A stretch of 42,300 nucleotides of DNA from JACPJP01 sp964650285 (lineage in GTDB: Archaea > Nanobdellota > Nanobdellia > Woesearchaeales > GW2011-AR4), in assembly GCA_964650285.1 (NCBI GenBank), contig CAZYSP010000010.1:1-42300 (forward strand), written 5' to 3'. The number at the start of each line of letters is the position of its first letter. Within the stretch, counting starts at the first letter, position 1. Under the pieces are notes generated by a model, which saw only the letters and a program-made list of their open reading frames with translations, had not been told where the DNA came from and did no database searches. The position numbers and the translations under genes are program-made. Of this stretch, positions 31,184 through 37,984 are shown in pieces.

Positions 31184-33592
31184 ATGAGCAAAAAAAAAGA
31201 GTTTATTCTATGGTTTAAGGATTTAACAATAAATGATGTTCCTCTTGTTGGTGGAAAAAATGCTTCTTTGGGAGAGATGTGCAGGAATTTAATAAAAAAA
31301 AGAATTAACATACCAGATGGTTTTGCAGTTACTGCTTACGCTTACAGGTATCTGCTCAAAAAGACCAGAATTAAAAGCAAAATAAAGCAAATTCTTTCAG
31401 ATTTAGATACACATGATATGTATAATCTTGCTGAAAGAGGGAAAAAAGTAAGAGAAACAATTCTACAAGCAGAACTTCCTCAAGAATTAAAAAATGCTAT
31501 AACCCATGCTTATAAAAAATTATGCAGGAAATATGGTCCAAACACTGATGTTGCTGTAAGAAGCTCTGCTACTGCTGAGGATCTGCCAGATGCAAGTTTT
31601 GCAGGACAGCAGGAAAGTTATCTCAACATTAAAGGAGAAAAAGCTTTACTAGAAGCGTGCAAGAAATGTTTTGCTTCTTTATTTACTAACAGAGCTATCT
31701 CTTATAGGGTTGATAAAAGGTTTGATCATTTTAAGATTGCATTAAGCATTGGCATTCAAAAAATGGTGAGAAGCGATTTAGCAAGTTCTGGTGTGATGTT
31801 TTCCATTGATACAGAAACTGGTTTTAGGAATGCTGCACTTATTACAGGGTCTTACGGTTTAGGAGAAGATATTGTTAAGGGAACTATAAATCCTGATCAG
31901 TTTTATGTCTTTAAGCCTAATTTGAAAAAAGGTTTTAGGCCAATAATAAGCAAAAAATTAGGACCAAAGAAGATAAAAATGATTTATAGCAAAGCAGCAA
32001 CAAAGAATGTTAAAGTACCAGAGGATGCTAGAAATAAATTCTGCATAAATGATGATGAAATTTTACAATTGGCAAAATGGGCAGTTATAATTGAAGACCA
32101 TTACTCAAAAAAAGCCAGTAAGTTTAAGCCAATGGACATTGAGTGGGCAAAAGACGGCAAAACAAAGCAGCTGTTTATTGTTCAGGCCCGTCCAGAGACA
32201 GTACACAGCCAAAAAGATGTAAACATTCTTGAAGAATATAAATTAAAAGAAACTGGACATGTTATTGTTTCTGGATTAAGTGTAGGCAGAAAGATAGCAT
32301 CTGGTAAGGCTCATGTAATAAAAAGTGTTAATGACATAAAAAGTTTTAAGCCTAGTGAAGTATTGATAACAGAAAGGACAGATCCTGATTGGGAGCCGAT
32401 AATGAAGAGTGCTTCTGCAATTGTTACAAATAAAGGTGGCAGAACTGCTCATGCAGCAATAGTAGCTAGAGAACTTGGAATCCCTGCAATTGTAGGAACA
32501 GAAAATGGCACAGAAATCATAAAAACAGGTATAGATGTCACAGTAAGCTGCGCAGAAGGTGAGGTAGGCAATATTTACAAAGGACAACTGAAATTTAACA
32601 TTCGCAAGATTAACTTAAAAAAAATAAAAAAGCCAAAAACAAAAATAATGATGAATGTTGGCAATCCTGACCAAGCCTTTGAATTCTCTTTTATACCGAA
32701 TGATGGTGTTGGCCTGGCAAGAGAAGAATTCATTATAAGCTCTTATATCAAAATCCATCCGCTGGCATTATTGCGTTATAGCAAGCTCAAAGATAAAAAA
32801 GCAAAAGAGATTATTAATAAATTAACCCATGCTTACAAAAACAAGGTCGATTATTTTGTGGAAAAACTTGCTCAGGGTGTTGCAATGATTGCAGCCGCTT
32901 TTTACCCAAAAGAGGTAATCATAAGAATGTCTGATTTTAAAACAAATGAATATGCCAACCTTATAGGTGGAAAAGAATTTGAACCAGAAGAAGACAACCC
33001 TATGCTTGGCTGGAGAGGTGCTTCCAGGTATTATGCTGGAAATTATAGAGAAGCATTTGGTTTGGAATGCAGAGCTATGAAAAAAGCAATAGAAGAAATG
33101 GGCCTGACAAACATAAAGCTCATGATTCCATTTTGTAGGACTATTGAAGAAGGCAAGCTTGTTATTAACGAAATGAAAAAACACGGCCTAGTCCAAGGAA
33201 AAAATGGCCTGGAAATTTATGTTATGTGCGAGATACCTTCTAATGTTGTTTTAGCTGATGATTTTGCAAAGATTTTTGATGGATTCAGTATAGGCAGCAA
33301 TGATTTGACGCAGTTAACTCTTGGCCTAGACCGTGACTCAGAACTCATAAGCAGACTTTATGATGAAAGAAACCTTGCTGTCAAAAGACTCATTTATGAG
33401 GTCATACACAAAGCAAAAAGAAATAATAAAAAGATAGGGATTTGTGGCGACGCTCCAAGTACATTCCCAGAGTTTGCTCAATTTTTAGTAAGATGTGGTA
33501 TAGATTCAATTTCTTTAAATCCTGATGCTGTTATAAAAACTACTCTATCAGTACAGGAAATAGAAAAAAAGTTGAAAAAGAAAAAGGCTTAG
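31184..33592 (+). CDS. ppsA: Phosphoenolpyruvate synthase
   Basis: Makes PEP from pyruvate and ATP (AMP and phosphate released), for gluconeogenesis and as precursor for DAHP and EPSP synthases encoded just upstream. Order: N-terminal ATP-binding domain (VGGKNASLGEM, then VRSSATAEDLPDASFAGQQ), central phosphohistidine domain with His423 in GGRTAHAAIVAREL, and the C-terminal PEP/pyruvate barrel with FSIGSNDLTQLTLGLDRD and the catalytic Cys in GICGDAPS. At 802 residues it is complete. A TATA-like CATTTAAATAA (about 31135-31145) and AGAGGT (about 31169-31174), nine bases before the ATG, give it a short leader. Confidence 0.96.
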   Translation: MSKKKEFILWFKDLTINDVPLVGGKNASLGEMCRNLIKKRINIPDGFAVTAYAYRYLLKKTRIKSKIKQILSDLDTHDMYNLAERGKKVRETILQAELPQELKNAITHAYKKLCRKYGPNTDVAVRSSATAEDLPDASFAGQQESYLNIKGEKALLEACKKCFASLFTNRAISYRVDKRFDHFKIALSIGIQKMVRSDLASSGVMFSIDTETGFRNAALITGSYGLGEDIVKGTINPDQFYVFKPNLKKGFRPIISKKLGPKKIKMIYSKAATKNVKVPEDARNKFCINDDEILQLAKWAVIIEDHYSKKASKFKPMDIEWAKDGKTKQLFIVQARPETVHSQKDVNILEEYKLKETGHVIVSGLSVGRKIASGKAHVIKSVNDIKSFKPSEVLITERTDPDWEPIMKSASAIVTNKGGRTAHAAIVARELGIPAIVGTENGTEIIKTGIDVTVSCAEGEVGNIYKGQLKFNIRKINLKKIKKPKTKIMMNVGNPDQAFEFSFIPNDGVGLAREEFIISSYIKIHPLALLRYSKLKDKKAKEIINKLTHAYKNKVDYFVEKLAQGVAMIAAAFYPKEVIIRMSDFKTNEYANLIGGKEFEPEEDNPMLGWRGASRYYAGNYREAFGLECRAMKKAIEEMGLTNIKLMIPFCRTIEEGKLVINEMKKHGLVQGKNGLEIYVMCEIPSNVVLADDFAKIFDGFSIGSNDLTQLTLGLDRDSELISRLYDERNLAVKRLIYEVIHKAKRNNKKIGICGDAPSTFPEFAQFLVRCGIDSISLNPDAVIKTTLSVQEIEKKLKKKKA

Positions 33593-33672
33593 AGTTTAAA
33601 AATTTAATTGTTTTTAAATCACTTATTTTCCATATAGAAAACTATAAATACTATTTGTTAAACTTAATGTGT

Positions 33673-33987
33673 ATGGCAAAAGGTCGTCCAGTAAAATCTG
33701 AAATAAGGCAGAATATAGTTGAAATTCTCTATTTTATGAAAGAAGGTTATGGTTACGAAATCTATAAAGCTTATGTTGCAATATTCCCGAAAGTCACTAT
33801 GAGGAGCATTTACTATCATCTGCGCAAGGGTGTTGATTTAAACGAGTTTAAGGTAAGCAAAGTGGAAAAAGAAAAAGGAGAATACTCCTGGGGTCCAGAA
33901 GCAGAAAAAATCTATTACAGCCTAGAAAACAATGCAAAACCTGTTGGTAATGAAAAAGCCAAGGAATATTTTGAAAAGAAGAAATAA
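33673..33987 (+). CDS. PadR-like winged-helix protein
   Basis: A 104-residue DNA-binding-type protein. The segment VEILYFMKEGYGYEIYKAYVA followed by VTMRSIYYHLRKGVDL is the PadR-like/archaeal winged-helix pattern (GYGYEIY, then S-I-Y-Y-H-L). The preferred start is MAKGRPVK at 33673; ATG at 33667 and TTG at 33655 are in frame but less likely, because a TATA-like CTATAAATA at about 33642-33650 fits a leaderless start near 33670. What it regulates is not evident; ppsA is 80 bp upstream on the same strand. Confidence 0.75.
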   Translation: MAKGRPVKSEIRQNIVEILYFMKEGYGYEIYKAYVAIFPKVTMRSIYYHLRKGVDLNEFKVSKVEKEKGEYSWGPEAEKIYYSLENNAKPVGNEKAKEYFEKKK

Positions 33988-33989
33988 TT

Positions 33990-34589
33990 CTATTTAATCT
34001 TTCCCATTCCAATATTTCCTAACCCCTGGCCACCAATATCAGAACCTCCAACTCCAGTATCTCCCAATCCAGATTCTGCAGGAGCAGGTGGAATAATTTT
34101 TCTTAAGATTACTTCTAATATCAGGATTATTATGTAGAGTATAATTAAATCAATAACCACCCAAAGATTTATAGTAATAAGGCCGTGTGTCCACAAGACT
34201 GCTATTCCAGAAAGATAATAAACAACTGTAGGAGACGCAAACACAAAGAATATTTTTTCTTTTATTTTGTGGGTAAATGAAATAAAAATCAGAAAAATGG
34301 AATAGACGGTAATAACAACTACAACAATAAGCTTGTCTATGCTGAATAAGTCCGAACCTTTTGTAAATAAGGCTTTGAGGATTATTACAACAATCCAGAA
34401 TAAGTTTAATCCATTTCCCAATGCAGTATTCCATCCCAGATTTTCCCTTTTATACATGCCAAAATAAACTTCAAGAACAAGCCAGAACATGATTATTGGC
34501 GCCAAAAGCCACCAAATAGTGAGATCTTTAAACGGTGCTGAGAATATTTCTCTAAATCCATCCAATATATTTGGCCAAATATCAACCAT
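33990..34589 (-). CDS. Membrane protein of unknown function
   Basis: Not recognised. About five hydrophobic segments lie between residues 25 and 165 (WWLLAPIIMFWLVLEVYFGM, LNLFWIVVIILKALF, LIVVVVITVYSIFLIFISF, then two more). The C-terminal ~35 residues are Gly-rich and repetitive (GLGDTGVGGSDIGGQGLGN) and probably disordered. Its stop is 2 bp from that of the convergent PadR-like gene. It may share a promoter region only with itself; the minus-strand TATA-like TTTATAAAAAA lies at about 34608-34618. Confidence 0.65.
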   Translation of the reverse strand: MVDIWPNILDGFREIFSAPFKDLTIWWLLAPIIMFWLVLEVYFGMYKRENLGWNTALGNGLNLFWIVVIILKALFTKGSDLFSIDKLIVVVVITVYSIFLIFISFTHKIKEKIFFVFASPTVVYYLSGIAVLWTHGLITINLWVVIDLIILYIIILILEVILRKIIPPAPAESGLGDTGVGGSDIGGQGLGNIGMGKIK

Positions 34590-34640
34590 ATCGTATTTTA
34601 TTGATTAATTTTTTATAAATATTGTTATTTCAACTAAGAC

Positions 34641-35936
34641 CTATAAAAGAAAAAATTGAAAGGTATATCTTATTACTAAAGCAAAAAGTAAGGTAAATAT
34701 AAAAAATACTCCAATTAACACCCATAATTTATTTGCTTTCTTAGCATCTTTAAAATTTTTTTCTAAAGCTGTTTTTAACATCCTGCCACCATCTGTAATC
34801 ATTAAAGGCAACAAATTAATCAGGCCTATCATTAAATTAATTAAGAAAAGCCATTTTATTAGACTCTTTAACCAAAAAAATGGGACACTAATTGACTTAT
34901 ATTCATCTTTTATTCTTCTCTCGTTCCTTATATCTTGAATCCCCATAAGACCTGTTTTTGGATTATCTGGTGAGGGTTTAGCAATAAGTGTAAATGTTCC
35001 ATTTGTTGTATCAAGCGTTAATTCTTGATTGGGTTTAAGTATACCTATTTCATCAGAAAAATCCTGGTATGAAAGAACCTCAACTCCATTCACTTCATTA
35101 ATTATCATCCCTGGTTTCATACCTTGTTTCATTGCAGAAAAATCATCCATTACGTCATTAAAAGAAAAACCAATTGGATAGGTGATTTTTTCTTCAAAAG
35201 GCGCAGATAAATTTGGATTTGAAACATAAGGAAATAATAATAAAATTATGAATGCTAAGATAATATTAGCCATTGGTCCTGCTGCGAATATTGAGTATTG
35301 AACGACATCTTTTTCTTTTATCAATTTTTTTTCGTCTGGTTCAACAAAAGCAATGGGGAATATAGGCAATAATATTGAAAAAACTCCAATACCACTAGAT
35401 TTAATTGGTATATTATGTGCTCGTGCTAATATTCCATGTGCAAATTCGTGAATTAAAACTGTAACAAAAATCGCAATTAAGAAATGCCAAAACGATAAAT
35501 ATCCTAATCCGGGTATATTTGTTAATGGTAAAACCAAACTAACTCCTTGGGAAGCTTCTTTAGGGGAAAGGAACAAGTTAAATAATAAAAATATCATATT
35601 TATTGAAATAAAAATCATCCCGTAAAAACCAAAACCAATAAAACAATATCCAAGCAACTTGATTAATTCTCGAAATCTTGAGGCAAACCTGTCCATAAAC
35701 TTTAATCCAAATTCAGTTCTCCATAATACTGCATATAATAATGGAAGCTTTGAAATTTTTAATAAAATTTGAAAATCAAGTTTTTTTCTATTTATGATCA
35801 CCAAAAATCCAGTAATCACAATAAAAAGGATAGCACTTAAGGTATCAAAATTAACATATTTATTAAAGAAAAAAATTGAGAATGAAAATAATAAAATTGC
35901 TGGTAACAGTATAATTGATTTATTTTTCATTATCAA
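34641..35936 (-). CDS. Site-2-type membrane metalloprotease (M50)
   Basis: Intramembrane zinc protease of the S2P family. The zinc motif HEFAHG has His163, Glu164 and His167 within a hydrophobic helix. A PDZ-like domain lies at about 255-325 (MKPGMIINEVNGVEVLSYQDF), and the third ligand is in NLLPLMITDGGRML near residue 390, a variant of the usual NLLPLPPLDGG. Four or more further membrane segments surround these. The family cuts membrane-bound regulators or signal-peptide remnants; the substrate here is unknown. It follows L40e on the same strand, 51 bp downstream of its stop, with a TATA-like ATATTTAAAAAG between them. Confidence 0.92.
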   Translation of the reverse strand: MIMKNKSIILLPAILLFSFSIFFFNKYVNFDTLSAILFIVITGFLVIINRKKLDFQILLKISKLPLLYAVLWRTEFGLKFMDRFASRFRELIKLLGYCFIGFGFYGMIFISINMIFLLFNLFLSPKEASQGVSLVLPLTNIPGLGYLSFWHFLIAIFVTVLIHEFAHGILARAHNIPIKSSGIGVFSILLPIFPIAFVEPDEKKLIKEKDVVQYSIFAAGPMANIILAFIILLLFPYVSNPNLSAPFEEKITYPIGFSFNDVMDDFSAMKQGMKPGMIINEVNGVEVLSYQDFSDEIGILKPNQELTLDTTNGTFTLIAKPSPDNPKTGLMGIQDIRNERRIKDEYKSISVPFFWLKSLIKWLFLINLMIGLINLLPLMITDGGRMLKTALEKNFKDAKKANKLWVLIGVFFIFTLLFALVIRYTFQFFLL

Positions 35937-35987
35937 AAATGAAATTTAGTTCTTTTTAAATATTGCTATTTCAAAATTAATAAGAAA

Positions 35988-36149
35988 CTACTTTTTCCTA
36001 ACTGCCCTGAATTTTTTGCCCTGGCATCTTCTGCACTTTACTCTGCCCTGGATTATCTTCATGTTCTGGGATCTTATTTTAGTACTGCATTTTTTGCAAA
36101 CAAACACATTCAAAAACTTTCTTGCATGACTCTCTGGAAATTTTACCAT
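35988..36149 (-). CDS. rpl40e: Ribosomal protein L40e
   Basis: A 53-residue zinc-binding large-subunit protein, too short for most gene callers. It begins MVKFPESHARKFLNVFVC and has CKKC (18-21) and CRRC (39-42) as the zinc pairs, with a basic C-terminus, matching archaeal L40e. A ribosome binding site AGGTGG stands five bases before the ATG. Both sit in a perfect 13-bp inverted repeat (36142-36174), with the site in the loop and the ATG in the stem, suggesting translational control. It is probably co-transcribed with aIF5A, whose stop lies 60 bp upstream. Confidence 0.9.
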   Translation of the reverse strand: MVKFPESHARKFLNVFVCKKCSTKIRSQNMKIIQGRVKCRRCQGKKFRAVRKK

Positions 36150-36174
36150 TTAAACCACCTGTTTAAATGGTAAA
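36142..36174 (-). repeat. Perfect 13-bp hairpin over the L40e start
   Basis: On the minus strand TTTACCATTTAAA (36174-36162) and TTTAAATGGTAAA (36154-36142) are exact reverse complements separated by the 7-base loop CAGGTGG. The loop contains the ribosome binding site and the 3' arm contains the ATG (36149-36147). A second, smaller stem, CAGAAAT/ATTTCTG (36178-36184 with 36190-36196), lies just upstream. Position suggests a translational control hairpin; a DNA operator role is also possible. Confidence 0.65.
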
Positions 36175-36209
36175 GCTCAGAAATTTTTAATTTCTGTTGT
36201 TTAACCATT

Positions 36210-36602
36210 TTAAGCTTTTACCTGTTTCATTACCTTATCATTCAGTATTACCCAATACAAAACATTTAAGCCTTCAGCAACCTGGCCTTTAAGCTCTTCT
36301 GGAATCTTTAAATCAAATGTTTCATATGTCTCAGAATCCATTACATTGGCTGTATCATCCTGAACAGATAATACTTGTGCTGACTTTTTTTCAATTATAG
36401 GAACTTCAACATTATCATGTCCGGGCATTACCACAATTCTCTTTTTTTCATCTACAATACCTACTGCAGTTAATCTTACTTTTGCATGGCCATGCTTACC
36501 TGGCCTTGAAACCTGCGTATCAACAACCCTGCATGCAGCATTTTCCAACACAATATAGCTGCCTTTTTGTAAACTGCCGACACTTTGTATCTTTGTTGTC
36601 AT
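36210..36602 (-). CDS. eif5A: Translation factor aIF5A
   Basis: Archaeal IF5A, which helps the ribosome through difficult peptide bonds such as polyproline. The hypusine/deoxyhypusine loop is RPGKHGHAK with the modified lysine at Lys36. The N-terminal SH3-like domain and the C-terminal OB-fold (VLSVQDDTANVMDSETYETFDL) are both present; 130 residues is normal. Modification needs deoxyhypusine synthase, which is not in this window. The order histone-aIF5A-L40e is all on the minus strand. Confidence 0.96.
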   Translation of the reverse strand: MTTKIQSVGSLQKGSYIVLENAACRVVDTQVSRPGKHGHAKVRLTAVGIVDEKKRIVVMPGHDNVEVPIIEKKSAQVLSVQDDTANVMDSETYETFDLKIPEELKGQVAEGLNVLYWVILNDKVMKQVKA

Positions 36603-36663
36603 AAAATCACCAATTTTTAATAGTTAACAGAAGATGAAGATTAATATTTATAAATGTTTAGAT

Positions 36664-36879
36664 TCAACTTTTTGCTGCAAGCTTTATGTCACTTGCCTTT
36701 ACTGTCACGCGACCTGCATGCTTTGCAAGGTTAACCGCTTTTGTAGCTATACCATCTGCAAGATCCTCAACAGTATTCTTTAAAGCAACTTTTGCCTTAT
36801 CTGATACTCTATTAGCTCCGGACTGCTTAAGTATTTTTTCCATTGCTGCCAAAGGAAGAAGCTTTGAACTTGAACTCAT
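36664..36879 (-). CDS. Archaeal histone
   Basis: Single histone-fold protein of 71 residues: LLPLAAMEKILKQSGANRVSD (helix 1 and loop), then AKVALKNTVEDLADGIATKAVNLAKHAGR (long helix 2) and VTVKASDIKLAA (strand, helix 3), matching HMfA/B-type histones, with conserved R and T-V-K-A-S-D. The ATG at 36879 is preferred. An upstream in-frame TTG (36891) precedes GGTGGT, the likely ribosome binding site, although its spacing to the ATG is only three bases. A TATA-like TTTAAATATA at about 36920-36930 implies a short leader. With Alba it forms this cell's chromatin set in the window. Confidence 0.95.
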   Translation of the reverse strand: MSSSSKLLPLAAMEKILKQSGANRVSDKAKVALKNTVEDLADGIATKAVNLAKHAGRVTVKASDIKLAAKS

Positions 36880-37005
36880 TGTACCACCCAATTGTATAAG
36901 TCTGAGAACAGCTGGTTATATTTAAAGGTTTTGAAAATTCTACGAATTTTCAAATACCCAGAAAACCGAGTCAGTTTATCTGTTGGTTTTCGCTGGTTTT
37001 GAATA

Positions 37006-37668
37006 TCAAAACCACCCAAACCTTATCCTTCTTTTCTGCCTCATCAAACCTTTAATCCTTTCCTCCATCTCTTCGCTGTTCTCAAAACTTTTTTCCATTT
37101 GTCTAAACTCGTGAGTATGGTGGAAAGTTCTTCCATTCCTATTATGAAATTTATATTTTTTGTGCAATACCTCATGGTACATGACATAATCCAATAAAAT
37201 TTTATCAGTACTAAGAACGCGACTTACAGAAATTGTATCAGTTCCATATTCATAAGAGCCTAATCTTCTTATAGAATTGTGCCATGTTAAATTTGGCTTC
37301 TCTATTAAACCAAAAAAATATTTTTCATTTATCTTATCAAAAGATTCTTCCAATACCACATCATTATTAATTTTTGGTATACTTATATGCAGGTTTTTCA
37401 TAAAACTATTATACAGATCAATATTTGTAGTTTTCTTTTTTTCCTTGAAAATCTTGAGCATTAACCCCTGTATAAGCCCAATCTGTATTTCTCTGCTTAC
37501 TTTTCTCCATTTCTTGCTTAAATTAAAATATAAAGAATCTCTGATATATCTTACATTAGCATTGTAAGGCTTGAATTTGTCTGTATATTTGATTTTTAAT
37601 TCATAATCTTTTAGATTTTTTCCTGGAAATAAAGTTGTAAATGCTTCTTCTACTAATTTCATTTTCAA
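37006..37668 (-). CDS. SprT-like zinc metalloprotease
   Basis: Predicted zinc-dependent peptidase of 220 residues. The motif YHEVLH gives His165, Glu166 and His169, and a third ligand probably comes from the FHHTHEF segment about 16-20 residues later. This arrangement and the preceding strand (YEYGTDTISVSRVL) resemble SprT-like proteases, the group that includes DNA-protein-crosslink proteases, but the similarity is by motif only. The basic C-terminus (RQKRRIRFGW) could contact nucleic acid. It has no signal peptide, so it is cytoplasmic. Confidence 0.75.
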   Translation of the reverse strand: MKMKLVEEAFTTLFPGKNLKDYELKIKYTDKFKPYNANVRYIRDSLYFNLSKKWRKVSREIQIGLIQGLMLKIFKEKKKTTNIDLYNSFMKNLHISIPKINNDVVLEESFDKINEKYFFGLIEKPNLTWHNSIRRLGSYEYGTDTISVSRVLSTDKILLDYVMYHEVLHKKYKFHNRNGRTFHHTHEFRQMEKSFENSEEMEERIKGLMRQKRRIRFGWF

Positions 37669-37984
37669 TCATTAATTTTTATTTTTTATTTTGTCGTTCA
37701 CAATTATTTGCTGAGTCATTATTTTATTTTTACACATAATACCATTTTGGCATTGAAAATTATTATTAATAAATAATCATACGTTTTGCATTGCTTTTTG
37801 AGCTCTTGCGTCGCAGTAATGATGTTTTTTGTTTTTTATTGGTATTGATTTTTTAATTATTTTTATTATTGTCATTATTTTTTATTTATTTATTGCGTTT
37901 TATTTTTAAATTGTAAATAAATTTTAATTTTAATCAAATAATTGTGATTGTGTTTCTTAACTTATTGTTTTTTAATTATTGTAA
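37669..37984. other. AT-rich intergenic region with repeated motif
   Basis: This 316-bp region between aRF1 and the SprT-like gene has no ORF. It is extremely T-rich on the plus strand (A-rich on the minus). It holds a 13-bp perfect inverted repeat, TCACAATTATTTG (37698-37710) and CAAATAATTGTGA (37935-37947). It also holds 37700-37723, a 24-bp stretch that recurs with one mismatch on the opposite strand at 41560-41583. The minus strand should also carry the promoter of the SprT-like gene, but the base composition hides any distinct TATA box. Confidence 0.5.

Noticed and set aside
33655..33672. TTG or earlier ATG start of the PadR-like protein
   Set aside because: The TTG lies too close to the TATA box; MAKGRPVK fits family length and leaderless spacing, though ATG at 33667 cannot be excluded.
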